A DNA stretch of 64,000 nt from Aestuariibaculum sediminum (GCF_014596945.1 NZ_JACVXB010000003.1:62001-126000), one strand, 5' to 3'; numbered from the stretch's first letter, positions 25,719 through 35,278 are shown. Numbers and translations: made by a program. Notes: a model not told the origin generated them from the sequence alone.

Positions 25719-26744
25719 ATGAAAGCCTTTAAATATATTTTGTTTCTACTGTTAATTGCTGTTATTGGCACATCAATTTATGTCGCTATACAACCGAACG
25801 ATTTTATTGTTAGTAGAACAAGAACTATCGAAGCTCCTGCATCAATAATTTATAATAACGTTATCGATTTTAAGAATTGGAAAGATTGGTCGTCTTGGGT
25901 AGAAGCCGATTCCGATATCAGGCTTATTTATCCCGAACAAACTTCAGGTATAAACGGTTCATACACATGGGAAGACGAAAGCGGCATAGGTACAATGACC
26001 ACACTTGAAACGGTTCCAAATGCCACCATTTCTCAAGAAATGCAAATCGCAGATTTCCCCTCGTCTAAGGTAGACTGGACTTTTAACCCGAACCCTGATG
26101 GCACAACCGATGTTACCTGGACTATCGAAGGCAAAAATTTACCCTTCGGCTTTAAAGCTTATACAGCTTTCACTGGAAGTATGGAAGAACAGATTGGCCC
26201 GCATTACGAACGTAGTTTAGAAAAGCTAGACAGCATCGTTTTAGCACAAATGAAAAGATATTCAATCAAAGTTAATGGTATTACAAATCATGCCGGTATA
26301 AACTATATTTATATGTCCACGGTATGCAAAATTAATGAAGTTGCAACCGAAATGGATAAACTTTTTAAAACTCTAAATGGGTTTACACAAAATCATAATA
26401 TAACCACCTTTGGAGCACCTTTTGTTATCTACTCATCCTGGGACGAACCTAATAACAGTGTGCAATTTTCTTCTTGTTTACCTGTAAATGAAGAACTAAA
26501 TCCAATTTCTAGCAATGTTCAAATAGGCAAACTGGAGCCCTTTAAAGCAGTTAAAACTACTCTAAAAGGGAATTATAGCAACCTTAAAGAAGCGTGGGAT
26601 AAAGCCTTACAATATGTACCTGATAACAGTTTAGAATTTCGAGTTAATGGTCCTATGATGGAAGTTTACATTACAGACCCAAATAACACGCCTAATCCTG
26701 CAAATTGGGTAACAGAAATTTATATTGCCATTAAAGACAATTAA
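25719..26744 (+). CDS. membrane-anchored SRPBCC plus GyrI-like domain protein
   Basis: 341 residues. An N-terminal hydrophobic anchor (6-24) is followed by a polyketide-cyclase/SRPBCC domain (about 30-180: RTIEAPASIIYNNVIDFKNWKDWSSW, with YTWEDESGIGTMT), then a GyrI-like or AraC effector-binding domain (about 190-341, ending in WVTEIYIAI). Both domains form ligand-binding cavities in other proteins; here no DNA-binding domain is attached. The substrate or ligand is unknown. It converges with the DUF1684 lipoprotein gene, with four bases between the stops. Confidence 0.85.
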   Translation: MKAFKYILFLLLIAVIGTSIYVAIQPNDFIVSRTRTIEAPASIIYNNVIDFKNWKDWSSWVEADSDIRLIYPEQTSGINGSYTWEDESGIGTMTTLETVPNATISQEMQIADFPSSKVDWTFNPNPDGTTDVTWTIEGKNLPFGFKAYTAFTGSMEEQIGPHYERSLEKLDSIVLAQMKRYSIKVNGITNHAGINYIYMSTVCKINEVATEMDKLFKTLNGFTQNHNITTFGAPFVIYSSWDEPNNSVQFSSCLPVNEELNPISSNVQIGKLEPFKAVKTTLKGNYSNLKEAWDKALQYVPDNSLEFRVNGPMMEVYITDPNNTPNPANWVTEIYIAIKDN

Positions 26745-26748
26745 AGAT

Positions 26749-27348
26749 TTAATACTTTTTAAAAACCTTAACGCCTGCTTCTATTCGTGTTCTCAAATAA
26801 TTTTCTCTGGGCACAATAGGACATGAATATTTATCGTTATATGCACAATAAGGGTTATACGCTTTATTAAAATCGATAATCATAGTATTGCCTTCTGGAA
26901 TTTCTGCATCAATATAACGACCTCCACCGTAACTTTCTTCACCACTGGTTTCATCTAAAAACGGCAGAAACAAATAATCTTCCAAGCCTTCCTGAGTCAT
27001 TAAATCCTTATCCTGATATATATTTAATTCCATTTTTTTTCCATGCAACACAAAATGTAAAACGCCATAAATACGTTTATGAGAAATACGACTGGTGGTA
27101 GTTTTCATAGGAACAAATTCTGAATTTGGTGTTAATTCTAGTGTTGCAGTGACGATGTAACTTGAATCAAATGGAAAAAACTCTAAACCGTTAAACGTTT
27201 TAATATCCTCGTCTTTTAAAGGCGATGTTGAAGCATCTTTGTATTCGGCATTTAACTTCCGTTGAAAATCGGTTTCACCCAAGTTATATTGCTTTTTATT
27301 CTGACACCCGGCTATTACAAAAACGCATAACATTATCGCATATTTCAT
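26749..27348 (-). CDS. DUF1684 lipoprotein
   Basis: 199 residues from the ATG at 27348. The longer frame begins at TTG 27369, which is the end of a TATTTTTG promoter, so it is rejected. A lipoprotein signal is followed by the lipobox IAGC, placing the protein in the cell envelope. The body shows the DUF1684 hallmark YNPYCAYNDKYSCPIVPREN and the GGGRYID segment. The family has no known activity; the Cys/Asn/Arg-rich C-terminal motif is probably a site. It stands alone. Confidence 0.85.
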   Translation of the reverse strand: MKYAIMLCVFVIAGCQNKKQYNLGETDFQRKLNAEYKDASTSPLKDEDIKTFNGLEFFPFDSSYIVTATLELTPNSEFVPMKTTTSRISHKRIYGVLHFVLHGKKMELNIYQDKDLMTQEGLEDYLFLPFLDETSGEESYGGGRYIDAEIPEGNTMIIDFNKAYNPYCAYNDKYSCPIVPRENYLRTRIEAGVKVFKKY

Positions 27349-27366
27349 TTGAATAAATTTAGATTC

Positions 27367-27374
27367 CAAAAATA
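27367..27374 (-). promoter_or_regulatory. -7 promoter element TATTTTTG for the DUF1684 gene
   Basis: Exact TAnnTTTG on the minus strand, 18 bases upstream of the ATG at 27348, with a divergent TAAGTTTG 20 bases away. Confidence 0.55.
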
Positions 27375-27394
27375 CAACTTACAATTATTTTATA

Positions 27395-27402
27395 TAAGTT
27401 TG
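27395..27402 (+). promoter_or_regulatory. -7 promoter element TAAGTTTG for the MFS leader transcript
   Basis: Exact TAnnTTTG on the plus strand. Transcription would start near 27408, about 32 bases ahead of a 20-codon leader ORF and 175 bases ahead of the MFS gene. Confidence 0.55.
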
Positions 27403-27439
27403 TAATTCAAAACATTAAAAAATGCACTTTATTATAACA

Positions 27440-27502
27440 ATGTCTAAGAAGCAGTATACCTCTGTAAATTTAAGAGGTCGGACTTGTTATGTATTGTGGT
27501 GA
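27440..27502 (+). CDS. possible 20-residue leader peptide upstream of the MFS gene
   Basis: ORF of 20 sense codons starting MSKKQYTS and ending RGRTCYVLW before a TGA. Its codons 12-16 contain the first arm (27475-27485) of the antiterminator hairpin, so ribosome position would control which hairpin forms. This is the layout of classical leader-peptide attenuation. There is no run of one amino acid; stalling could be caused by a drug instead. Not proven. Confidence 0.45.
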   Translation: MSKKQYTSVNLRGRTCYVLW

Positions 27503-27557
27503 TATCATTATAAAACATTACTATTATAAAAGTCCGACCTAACCGTCGGACTTTTTT
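27475..27557 (+). promoter_or_regulatory. candidate attenuator: alternative antiterminator and terminator hairpins
   Basis: Arm A (27475-27485) is an exact 11-base complement of arm B (27530-27540). Arm B shifted by two bases (27528-27538) is an exact 11-base complement of arm C (27545-27555), with a six-base loop, and C runs into TTTTTT. A:B and B:C cannot form together. B:C is a rho-independent terminator 26 bases before the MFS start codon. Confidence 0.6.
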
Positions 27558-27582
27558 ATTTTTAACATTCTCTAACCAAGCA

Positions 27583-28785
27583 ATGAAGCTACTATTAAAA
27601 AATTACATAAACACCTTTAAAGGGTTATCCAAAGAAATTTGGTGGCTGGCATTAATAACATTTATTAATCGTGCAGGAACAATGGTTATTCCCTTTTTAT
27701 CTCTATATCTAAAGGAAGATTTACAGTTTTCAGTAAGTCAGGTTGGTTGGATCATGAGTGCATTCGGATTAGGTTCGGTAGTAGGCTCATGGATTGGCGG
27801 AAAATTAACCGATCAAATTGGCTATTACAAAGTCATGGTTAGAAGTCTGATAGCTACTGGCATTCTCTTTATCGCACTGCAAAAGCTAAATACATTTACG
27901 TCTATTTGTATTGGCATCTTTATAGTAATGTTGGTTGCCGATGCCTTTAGACCTGCTATTTTTGTTGCTTTAAATGCTTACAGCAAACCAAAAAATAAAA
28001 TTCGATCACTTACTCTAATTCGATTAGCTATAAACCTGGGTTTTTCTGCAGGTCCAGCCATAGGAGGTTTAATTATAACTGGTTTGGGCTATCGTGGTTT
28101 GTTTTGGGTAGATGGTATAACTTGTTTACTGGCTGCTATAGTTATGATAGTCGTACTAAATCCGAAAAAGGCCAAAGTGCTTGATGATCTTACAAATGAA
28201 AATCCTGTATCGGTTTATAAAGACAAAGCTTTCCTGATATTTTTTATAGCCATGGTATTGTTTGGTATTGTTTTTCTTCAATATTTCTCAACCATAACTA
28301 TATATTACAAAGATATACATATGCTAAGTGAATTAGAAATAGGTTTAATTCTGGGATTAAATGGTTTGCTAATTTTTATATTTGAAATGCCTTTAATTAA
28401 ATGGCTAGAAAATACGGCGTTCACAAAACTAGGCTTAGTATTTTTTGGATCAGTGCTCACAGGCTTAAGTCTTTTAATTTTAAACTTTACATCGTGGTCA
28501 GGCATTTTAATCATAGGTATGCTTTTAGTTACATTTGGTGAAATGATAGCCTTTCCGTTTTCAAATGCTTTCGCTATTGAACGTGCTAAAAATGGAAGTC
28601 AAGGCGAATATATGGCCTTGTATTCTATATCATTTTCGATAGCGCATATTTTCGGACACAACACAGGATTGCAATTAACAGCTAACTTAGGATATAATAA
28701 TACATGGTATATAATTGCCGGTATTGCTGCAATTTGTGCAGTAATATTATTCACATTAAACAAAAAATTGAACAAAATAAATTAA
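27583..28785 (+). CDS. MFS transporter, drug-efflux type
   Basis: Inner-membrane major facilitator of 400 residues with about 12 membrane helices. The loop 2-3 motif GGKLTDQIGYYKVMV is the MFS signature and the N-terminal half resembles multidrug exporters (MdtH or YdeE-like). The N-terminus has NRAGTMVIPFLSLYLKEDLQFS. Substrate unknown. The stop at 28783-28785 is directly followed by the ypdA ATG, and a VOC gene follows two bases after ypdA, forming a tight three-gene operon. The operon is preceded by the candidate attenuator, which would suit a drug-inducible exporter. Confidence 0.9.
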   Translation: MKLLLKNYINTFKGLSKEIWWLALITFINRAGTMVIPFLSLYLKEDLQFSVSQVGWIMSAFGLGSVVGSWIGGKLTDQIGYYKVMVRSLIATGILFIALQKLNTFTSICIGIFIVMLVADAFRPAIFVALNAYSKPKNKIRSLTLIRLAINLGFSAGPAIGGLIITGLGYRGLFWVDGITCLLAAIVMIVVLNPKKAKVLDDLTNENPVSVYKDKAFLIFFIAMVLFGIVFLQYFSTITIYYKDIHMLSELEIGLILGLNGLLIFIFEMPLIKWLENTAFTKLGLVFFGSVLTGLSLLILNFTSWSGILIIGMLLVTFGEMIAFPFSNAFAIERAKNGSQGEYMALYSISFSIAHIFGHNTGLQLTANLGYNNTWYIIAGIAAICAVILFTLNKKLNKIN

Positions 28786-29763
28786 ATGAAAAATAAATTC
28801 GACGTTTTAATTATTGGTGCTGGTCCCATAGGAATAGCTTGCGCATTGGAGTGTAAAAAGCGAGGTTGGTCTTATTGTGTTATTGAAAAAGGAGCTTTAA
28901 CCAACTCGCTTTTCAACTACCCAAAAAATATGACATTTTTTTCTACTTCAGAGAAATTAGAGATTGACGACATTCCATTTATAAGTAATAATCCGAAACC
29001 AAATCGAGATGAAGCTTTGGAATATTACCGTAGGGTAGTAACCAGTAATGAACTAAACATTAAGTTGTATGAAAAAGTCCTTAGCATTAATAAAACCGAA
29101 GGAATTTTTAATATATCAACTTCAAAATCAAACTACACCTCACAACGCGTTATTATCGCTACAGGATTCTACGATATTCCTAACTTAATTGGCGTTCCAG
29201 GTGAAGAATTACCTAAAGTAACTCATTACTACAAAGAAGCACACAATTATGCCTTACAAAATGTTATTGTTGTAGGCGCAAGCAATTCATCGGTTGATGC
29301 CGCCCTAGAAATATGGCGCAAAGGAGGTCATGTTACCATGGTGGTAAGAGGCGACAACATTGGGGAGCGCGTAAAATACTGGGTTAGGCCCGATATCATG
29401 AATCGCATAAAAGAAGGTAGTATAAAAGCCTATTTTAATTCTGAAATCACAAAAATAGACGTCAATACGGTAAACATAAAAACCCCATATGGCTCTGAAA
29501 TTTTAGATAACGATTATGTAGTAGCGCTAACTGGTTATTTACCCGATTTTGAATTTCTAAAAAACAGCAACATTACCCTTTCAACTGATGGCAAAAGTAT
29601 TCCAAATTATAATCCGGAAACTATGGAATCAAATATTCCTGGATTATATTTAGCTGGCGTTATTTGCGGGGGTACTGAAACACACAAATGGTTTATCGAA
29701 AATTCACGTATTCATGCTAAACTTATCGCAACTCACATAGAAACTAAAGAAAAAACTATCTAA
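28786..29763 (+). CDS. ypdA: YpdA family putative bacillithiol disulfide reductase
   Basis: FAD/NAD(P)H-dependent oxidoreductase of 325 residues. GAGPIGIACALECKKRG (residues about 11-27) is the FAD Rossmann loop and VVGASNSSVDAALEIWRKGGHVTMVVRG is the NADPH loop. The segment NYPKNMTFFSTSEKLEIDDIPF is characteristic of YpdA, which in firmicutes keeps bacillithiol reduced; it lacks the CxxC of thioredoxin reductase, as YpdA does. It starts immediately after the MFS stop codon and is followed by the VOC gene, suggesting a redox or detoxification role alongside efflux. Confidence 0.85.
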   Translation: MKNKFDVLIIGAGPIGIACALECKKRGWSYCVIEKGALTNSLFNYPKNMTFFSTSEKLEIDDIPFISNNPKPNRDEALEYYRRVVTSNELNIKLYEKVLSINKTEGIFNISTSKSNYTSQRVIIATGFYDIPNLIGVPGEELPKVTHYYKEAHNYALQNVIVVGASNSSVDAALEIWRKGGHVTMVVRGDNIGERVKYWVRPDIMNRIKEGSIKAYFNSEITKIDVNTVNIKTPYGSEILDNDYVVALTGYLPDFEFLKNSNITLSTDGKSIPNYNPETMESNIPGLYLAGVICGGTETHKWFIENSRIHAKLIATHIETKEKTI

Positions 29764-29765
29764 CA

Positions 29766-30143
29766 ATGAATTTAAATCAAATTACAATTCCTTCGCAGAA
29801 TTTAGAGAAGGCTACCGAATTTTATAAAATATTAGGATTACACCTTATAGTGGATTCAATTCATAAGTATGTTCGATTTGAATGCCCAAAAGGTGATAGT
29901 ACATTTTCTATTCATCACGTCGATACTTTGGCAAGCGGAACCGGAATAACTATTTATTTTGAAGTAGAAAATCTAGATGCATCGGTTAAAAAACTTCAAC
30001 AACGAGATATTAAATTTAACAGCCTTCCTGAAGATAAGCCGTGGTTGTGGCGTGAAGCCCATTTAAACGACTTAGATGGTAATCATATCATATTGTATCA
30101 TGCGGGTAAAAACAGGAAAAATCCACCCTGGCGCATTAATTAA
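29766..30143 (+). CDS. VOC (glyoxalase/bleomycin resistance-like) family protein
   Basis: 125-residue vicinal-oxygen-chelate protein made of two beta-alpha-beta-beta-beta units (LNQITIPSQNLEKATEFYKIL; TIYFEVENLDASVKKLQ), ending with LNDLDGNHIILYHAG, where His and Glu ligands are typical of the fold. Members include glyoxalase, dioxygenases and thiol or drug-modifying proteins; no specific reaction can be deduced. Last gene of the MFS-ypdA-VOC operon, two bases after ypdA. It converges with the Lrp gene. Confidence 0.88.
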   Translation: MNLNQITIPSQNLEKATEFYKILGLHLIVDSIHKYVRFECPKGDSTFSIHHVDTLASGTGITIYFEVENLDASVKKLQQRDIKFNSLPEDKPWLWREAHLNDLDGNHIILYHAGKNRKNPPWRIN

Positions 30144-30179
30144 GAATGCTACGCCTTATTAGTTGAAACGTACCGAAGA

Positions 30180-30623
30180 CTATTTAATTGGTTTTATTTC
30201 CTTAAATCTGGTTACATGCGACAACACAATTTGTGTTTTGGTTTCACCATAAATAATTAACTGATCAATAAAGGTCTCTAAATGTTTTTGATTTTTTAAA
30301 ACCACCTCCATGACAATATTTTCATTTCCTGTAATTCTATAACAGTTCAATACCTCATCGTAAGTTTTAACCTTTTCCAAAAAAGGTTTTAACTTACCTA
30401 TAAAGGCTCGCAAAGTTATAATTGCTTTTAATTGATATCCCATATCTAATGGCGACACTACGGTTTTGTATCCTAGAATAATTCCAGCATCTTCCATTTT
30501 CTTTATCCGTTCCGAAACTGCTGGTGAACTAATACCAACTTGACGTCCTATTTCGGCATTAGACTGCCTTGCATTCTGCTGTAAACACTTCAATATCTTC
30601 CAGTTAAGCGCATCTAATATCAT
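30180..30623 (-). CDS. Lrp/AsnC family transcriptional regulator
   Basis: 147-residue regulator. The helix-turn-helix is in residues 1-55 (LNWKILKCLQQNARQSNAEIGRQVGISSPAVSERIKKMEDAGII) and the RAM ligand-binding domain covers about 65-145 (KAIITLRAF, YRITGNENIVMEVVLKN). Such proteins form octamers that sense amino acids or other small ligands and often repress their own gene. A perfect 42-bp palindrome lies 25 bases upstream of the start and is the obvious autoregulatory site. Alone on its strand. Confidence 0.92.
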   Translation of the reverse strand: MILDALNWKILKCLQQNARQSNAEIGRQVGISSPAVSERIKKMEDAGIILGYKTVVSPLDMGYQLKAIITLRAFIGKLKPFLEKVKTYDEVLNCYRITGNENIVMEVVLKNQKHLETFIDQLIIYGETKTQIVLSHVTRFKEIKPIK

Positions 30624-30648
30624 TTAAAAGTTATTTTACGATAAAAAA

Positions 30649-30690
30649 TTAATATTTAAAGTAAATATACGCATTTACTTTAAATATTAA
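30649..30690. repeat. 42-bp perfect inverted repeat, probable Lrp operator
   Basis: Arms of 18 bases (30649-30666 and 30673-30690, perfectly complementary) around a six-base centre ATACGC. It lies between the Lrp gene and the divergent hypothetical gene at 30745. The sequence is AT-only apart from one G/C pair in the arms and the centre. Confidence 0.7.
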
Positions 30691-30744
30691 AGCTGATTAT
30701 GAAGACTAGTCAGTAATTTTGATAAAAACGCTAAAGAGAAAAAG

Positions 30745-31143
30745 ATGAAGTCAACCAATACCCCACCAAACCTATCGGATTTACCGATTTATAGAAAAGC
30801 GTTAGAAATATTCACGCTTTCTCAAAACATTTCATCGTATTTAAATCACGATTTATCCGAACTAAAACCTGACGGTTCTGAGGATAATAATATTTATTTT
30901 TCAGGAGATATTGTACAACAATCTATTTCATTAGCTCCCGAAATTGCTAATGTGGAATTAGAGCGTTACTCAGAAAAAAGACATAAGCATATTGCAGCGC
31001 TTAAACGTCTCACTAATAAATTATACAGAAACTCGTATCGTTTAGAAAAATCGAACAGTAACGGGAAAGATTTTTTACCTATTTTACGAAGTGAATTAAA
31101 AAAATTCAAACAATTACAGCGTACTTGGTTACTGACTTTGTAA
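30745..31143 (+). CDS. hypothetical helical protein
   Basis: 132-residue soluble protein without a signal peptide. The predicted helices (LPIYRKALEIFTLSQNISSYL, SGDIVQQSISLAPEIANVELE, HIAALKRLTNKLYRNSYRLEKS and a last helix with LRSELKKFKQLQRTWLLTL) suggest a four-helix bundle. There is a faint likeness to the four-helix-bundle (S23/avd-type) proteins in the opening DLPIYRKALEI, but I do not assign it. It diverges from Lrp across the palindrome, so it may be an Lrp target. The ATG at 30745 follows an AAGAGAAAAAG purine stretch. Confidence 0.65.
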   Translation: MKSTNTPPNLSDLPIYRKALEIFTLSQNISSYLNHDLSELKPDGSEDNNIYFSGDIVQQSISLAPEIANVELERYSEKRHKHIAALKRLTNKLYRNSYRLEKSNSNGKDFLPILRSELKKFKQLQRTWLLTL

Positions 31144-31202
31144 GTAGTTGATTCATCAGACTTCTTTTTCTACTTTTAATTAGATATTTATAAAACATAA
31201 AC

Positions 31203-31250
31203 GCAGAATGAATGCCATTTTTTACATCGCTTTCACTCTGCATTTTTTTT
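31203..31250 (+). terminator. terminator of the 30745 gene
   Basis: Ten-base arms GCAGAATGAA (31203-31212) and TTCACTCTGC (31232-31241), one wobble pair, followed by T8. Confidence 0.65.
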
Positions 31251-31345
31251 ATTAGTATCTATAAGATACATTAAACTCTTACGCTACAAAAAGCATTAAA
31301 TTAAAAAGTATTTTTCTTCAATAAATTAAAACATTAAGGTTCAAC

Positions 31346-31477
31346 TTAGCTTGCTTTATCCAGCCTTACAATATAACTATCTGTAAGATAGTATTTTTCA
31401 GATTTAATCACGTTTAATAACCAGTCTATATGATTTTTAGACTTTCTGTTGAATTTATACTTTAGGGTCGCTTCCAT
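31346..31477 (-). CDS. possible 43-residue protein
   Basis: From the ATG at 31477 the frame encodes a compact 43-residue protein (MEATLKYKFNRKSKNHIDWLL, then an alternating strand/helix ending YLTDSYIVRLDKAS). The upstream part of the longer frame (to 31576) is Cys/Leu-rich and looks non-coding. Composition is protein-like, with a strand-helix-strand pattern, but no family is recognised. Confidence 0.4.
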   Translation of the reverse strand: MEATLKYKFNRKSKNHIDWLLNVIKSEKYYLTDSYIVRLDKAS

Positions 31478-31646
31478 AATACTGTATTTTAAATTAAACA
31501 TATTATTGAATTTTTGGGAAGATTTAAGATAACTAAGAATTACACTTTTACATAAAATTCTAGTCAACAAACACATTTAATCCTTTTACTTGCAGCGACT
31601 TACAAAAACATCCGATAAAATACACTCATAAAATTCATAAAATTTG

Positions 31647-31676
31647 AAAAAAAAATCCCGAGCTGCTACTCGGGAT
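31647..31676 (-). terminator. icmF terminator
   Basis: On the minus strand, stem ATCCCGAG/CTCGGGAT with a six-base loop followed by nine Ts, 25 bases after the icmF stop. Confidence 0.9.
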
Positions 31677-31702
31677 GATTTTTATTAAGGATTATAATTC
31701 AA

Positions 31703-34700
31703 TTACATGTTACGTCTATATTGTCCACCTACCTCAAATAAAGCATCTGTAATCTGACCTAAAGAACATACTTTAGTTGCTTCCATTAAAACTTCAAACA
31801 CATTATTATTAGTAACTGCAGCTTCTTGAACCTTAGTTAATGCAGCTTCAATCTTATTTTCGTATGTTTTATGCAGATTTTCTAAAGTTTTAATTTGAAA
31901 TTGTTTTTCTTCTTCGGTGGCACGAATTACCTCTTTAGGTTGAATTGTTGGAGAACCTTTACTACTTAAAAATGTATTCACACCAATTATCGGAAAATCG
32001 CCATTATGTTTCAATGTTTCATAATACAAGCTTTCTTCCTGTATTTTACTGCGCTGATACATAGTTTCCATAGCCCCTAAAACCCCACCGCGTTCGGTAA
32101 TTCGATCGAATTCAAGTAATACAGCCTCCTCCACTAAATCGGTTAATTCTTCGATAATGAAAGCGCCTTGAATAGGATTTTCATTTCGAGCTAAACCTAA
32201 TTCCTTATTAATTATTAATTGAATAGCCATAGCACGTCGCACAGATTCTTCGGTAGGTGTAGTAATGGCCTCATCGTAGGCATTCGTGTGTAATGAATTG
32301 CAATTATCATAAATCGCATAGAGCGCTTGAAGTGTGGTACGTATATCGTTAAAATCAATTTCCTGCGCATGCAAACTTCGTCCTGAGGTTTGAATGTGAT
32401 ATTTTAACATTTGTGCTCTTGAGTTGGCGCCATACTTTTCTTTTAATGCTTTTGCCCAAATTCTACGAGCCACGCGACCTATTACCGCATATTCAGGATC
32501 GATTCCATTGGAAAAGAAAAACGATAAATTTGGTCCGAATTTATTAATATCCATCCCTCTGGAAAGATAATATTCTACATACGTAAACCCGTTCGATAAA
32601 GTTAACGCCAATTGCGTTATAGGATTAGCTCCTGCCTCAGCTATATGATAACCTGAAATGGAAACTGAATAAAAATTTCTGACATTATTATCTATGAAAT
32701 ACGCCTGCACGTCCCCCATTAATCGAAGCGCAAATTCTGTTGAAAATATACAGGTGTTTTGAGCTTGATCTTCTTTTAAAATATCGGCCTGAACGGTACC
32801 CCTAACCTGAGCAATGGTTTTTGATTTAATATCGTTGTATACTTCTAAAGGTAATACCTGATCACCAGTAACACCTAATAACATGAGCCCTAATCCATCA
32901 TTTCCTTCTGGCAATTCTCCGTTATATATAGGACGTTTAATGCCTTTTTCCTTATAAATTGCTTCAATTTTATCTTCAACTTCTTTTTCTAGTCCCTGCT
33001 CCTTAATATAAAGTTCGCATTGCTGATCGATAGCCGTGTTCATAAAAAAGCCTAATAGCATAGGCGCAGGACCATTTATTGTCATACTAACCGATGTCAT
33101 GGCATCAGCCAAATTAAAACCGGAATACAACTTTTTGGCATCATCCAAACAACAAATACTCACTCCGGCATTACCAATTTTCCCGTAAATATCTGGTCGA
33201 TAATCCGGATCGTTACCATAAAGAGTAACGCTATCGAAAGCCGTAGATAATCGCTTTGCAGGCATTCCCAAACTAACATAATGAAACCTTCGGTTAGTTC
33301 GCTCCGGGCCACCTTCACCTGCAAACATTCGCGTAGGATCTTCACCGGTGCGCTTAAACGGATATAAACCTGATGTAAATGGGAATTCTCCAGGAACATT
33401 TTCTTGTAAAGTCCAACGCAGGATATCCCCCCATGCTTGATACTTTGGCAAGGCCACTTTAGGAATTTTTGTATGCGATAACGACTCAGTGTGTGTTTCA
33501 ATTTTAATGTCCTTATCTCGAACTTTAAATGTGTAAATTGGATTTTTATACTTCTCAACTTTTTCTTGCCATCCGATTAGGGTTTCCCAATTATAAGGAT
33601 CCAGATTCATTTTTACTCTATCGAACTCAGCAACAAGAAGTTTTACAAAATCCGCATGTGCATCGATATGTACTAATCCTTCTATATTAATTCCACCTTT
33701 TTCCAGCTGTGGGATATCTCCTGATACCGATTCTATCGTCTTATATATACCGAATAACTTTTGCGCAACTTCTACCTGCTCTTTTACTGTTTTATCATAA
33801 GCCCGATTCGATTCGGCTATTTCAGATAAATATCGTGTACGGCTTGGCGGAATTACAAAAATCTTTTCACTCATTTCCTGAGTCAACTGAAATGATGAAT
33901 GTAATTCGCTTTTCGTTTTCTCAACGATTTTATCCATTACTGCCCTGTATAGTGCATTCATTCCAGGATCATTAAATTGCGAAGCAATCGTTCCGAAAAC
34001 AGGCAAATCATCGTGATTGACTTCCCACAATTCATGGTTTCGCATGTATTGCTTTTTAACGTCGCGTAAAGCATCGAGGGCGCCACGTTTATCAAATTTA
34101 TTTATGGCTACCAAATCGGCAAAATCGAGCATATCAATTTTTTCTAATTGGGTAGCCGCTCCAAATTCCGGGGTCATTACATACAAAGACACATTACTAT
34201 GCTCGATAATTTCGGTATCCGACTGTCCAATACCAGAAGTTTCCAAAATAATTAAATCATATTGTGCTGCCTTTAAAACCTCTACAGCTTCATTTACATG
34301 TTTTGATAGGGCTAAATTAGATTGACGGGTAGCCAAACTACGCATGTATACTCTAGGATTGTTAATCGCATTCATTCTAATACGATCGCCCAACAGAGCT
34401 CCGCCTGTTTTACGCTTAGATGGATCTACAGAAATAATCCCCACCGTTTTCTCTGGGAAATCTATTAAAAATCGACGCACAAGTTCATCGACTAACGACG
34501 ATTTACCTGCTCCACCAGTCCCTGTAATGCCTAATACAGGCGTTTTTGAAGATTCATTTTTATTATGTATTTCTTGTAATGCATCTTTAGCTACTTCAGG
34601 AAAATTCTCGGCCGAGGAAATAACCCGAGCTATGGATTGGATATTTTTATCTTCCAATTGATTTACCTCACCGTTCAATGTATCGCCTACGGCAAAATCT

Positions 34701-35125
34701 GATAGCTTAACCAAATCGTTTATCATTCCTTGTAAACCAAGTTCTCTGCCGTCATCAGGAGAGTAAATACGGGTAATGCCATAATCCATGAGTTCTTTTA
34801 TTTCCTCAGGAAGGATGACCCCGCCGCCGCCGCCAAATATTTTGATATGCGACGCACCTTTTTCCTTTAGCAAATCGTACATATACTTAAAATACTCATT
34901 ATGACCACCTTGATATGAAGTCATTGCTATAGCATTAGCATCTTCCTGAATCGCCGTATTAACCACTTCTTCAACACTTCTATCATGTCCTAAATGTATT
35001 ACCTCTACGCCGGTAGATTGAATAATACGTCTCATTATATTTATTGCCGCATCGTGACCGTCAAAAAGTGACGCAGCAGTAACAATTCTAACTTTATATT
35101 TTGGTTTATAAGGAGCTGTTCGCAT
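31703..35125 (-). CDS. icmF: fused isobutyryl-CoA mutase (IcmF)
   Basis: Adenosylcobalamin-dependent mutase that interconverts isobutyryl-CoA and n-butyryl-CoA, with its own G-protein chaperone. 1140 residues in the IcmF order: B12-binding domain (about 10-140, lower-axial-ligand motif DGHD at 22-25, GGGGG at 98-102); MeaB-like GTPase (Walker [10 protein letters not shown] at 202-210, NKFDKRG); mutase barrel (about 560-1060). The mutase active site has [16 protein letters not shown], the IcmF-type sequence rather than the YTFRPWT of methylmalonyl-CoA mutase. The start matches the family, a TAAATTTG promoter precedes it and a strong terminator follows. A role in branched-chain degradation is inferred. 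Confidence 0.93.
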   Translation of the reverse strand: MRTAPYKPKYKVRIVTAASLFDGHDAAINIMRRIIQSTGVEVIHLGHDRSVEEVVNTAIQEDANAIAMTSYQGGHNEYFKYMYDLLKEKGASHIKIFGGGGGVILPEEIKELMDYGITRIYSPDDGRELGLQGMINDLVKLSDFAVGDTLNGEVNQLEDKNIQSIARVISSAENFPEVAKDALQEIHNKNESSKTPVLGITGTGGAGKSSLVDELVRRFLIDFPEKTVGIISVDPSKRKTGGALLGDRIRMNAINNPRVYMRSLATRQSNLALSKHVNEAVEVLKAAQYDLIILETSGIGQSDTEIIEHSNVSLYVMTPEFGAATQLEKIDMLDFADLVAINKFDKRGALDALRDVKKQYMRNHELWEVNHDDLPVFGTIASQFNDPGMNALYRAVMDKIVEKTKSELHSSFQLTQEMSEKIFVIPPSRTRYLSEIAESNRAYDKTVKEQVEVAQKLFGIYKTIESVSGDIPQLEKGGINIEGLVHIDAHADFVKLLVAEFDRVKMNLDPYNWETLIGWQEKVEKYKNPIYTFKVRDKDIKIETHTESLSHTKIPKVALPKYQAWGDILRWTLQENVPGEFPFTSGLYPFKRTGEDPTRMFAGEGGPERTNRRFHYVSLGMPAKRLSTAFDSVTLYGNDPDYRPDIYGKIGNAGVSICCLDDAKKLYSGFNLADAMTSVSMTINGPAPMLLGFFMNTAIDQQCELYIKEQGLEKEVEDKIEAIYKEKGIKRPIYNGELPEGNDGLGLMLLGVTGDQVLPLEVYNDIKSKTIAQVRGTVQADILKEDQAQNTCIFSTEFALRLMGDVQAYFIDNNVRNFYSVSISGYHIAEAGANPITQLALTLSNGFTYVEYYLSRGMDINKFGPNLSFFFSNGIDPEYAVIGRVARRIWAKALKEKYGANSRAQMLKYHIQTSGRSLHAQEIDFNDIRTTLQALYAIYDNCNSLHTNAYDEAITTPTEESVRRAMAIQLIINKELGLARNENPIQGAFIIEELTDLVEEAVLLEFDRITERGGVLGAMETMYQRSKIQEESLYYETLKHNGDFPIIGVNTFLSSKGSPTIQPKEVIRATEEEKQFQIKTLENLHKTYENKIEAALTKVQEAAVTNNNVFEVLMEATKVCSLGQITDALFEVGGQYRRNM

Positions 35126-35162
35126 CTTTTCAAATAATTAAATAATATAACTTTATAAGGTT

Positions 35163-35170
35163 CAAATTTA
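35163..35170 (-). promoter_or_regulatory. -7 promoter element TAAATTTG for icmF
   Basis: Exact TAnnTTTG on the minus strand, 37 bases upstream of the icmF ATG. Confidence 0.55.
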
Positions 35171-35252
35171 CGAAATATTCAAAAAAATCTACTATTTACA
35201 AATGATTATCTAAATTTTAAAGAACCATTTTCATACTAACTTTTTTTTAGGT

Positions 35253-35260
35253 TAATTTTG
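35253..35260 (+). promoter_or_regulatory. -7 promoter element TAATTTTG for purU
   Basis: Exact TAnnTTTG. It contains the TTG at 35258 that opens a longer frame, so translation must begin downstream at 35279. Confidence 0.6.
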
Positions 35261-35278
35261 AGTGACTTATATAACACT

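Noticed and set aside
31144-31345. Additional ORFs in the gap after the 30745 gene
   Set aside because: Only short frames with stop-rich, AT-biased sequence; apart from the terminator at 31203-31250 I see nothing supportable.
33160-33558. A 132-codon ORF on the minus strand within icmF in another frame
   Set aside because: It lies wholly inside icmF, whose frame is supported by domain motifs; the shadow has no recognisable sequence.
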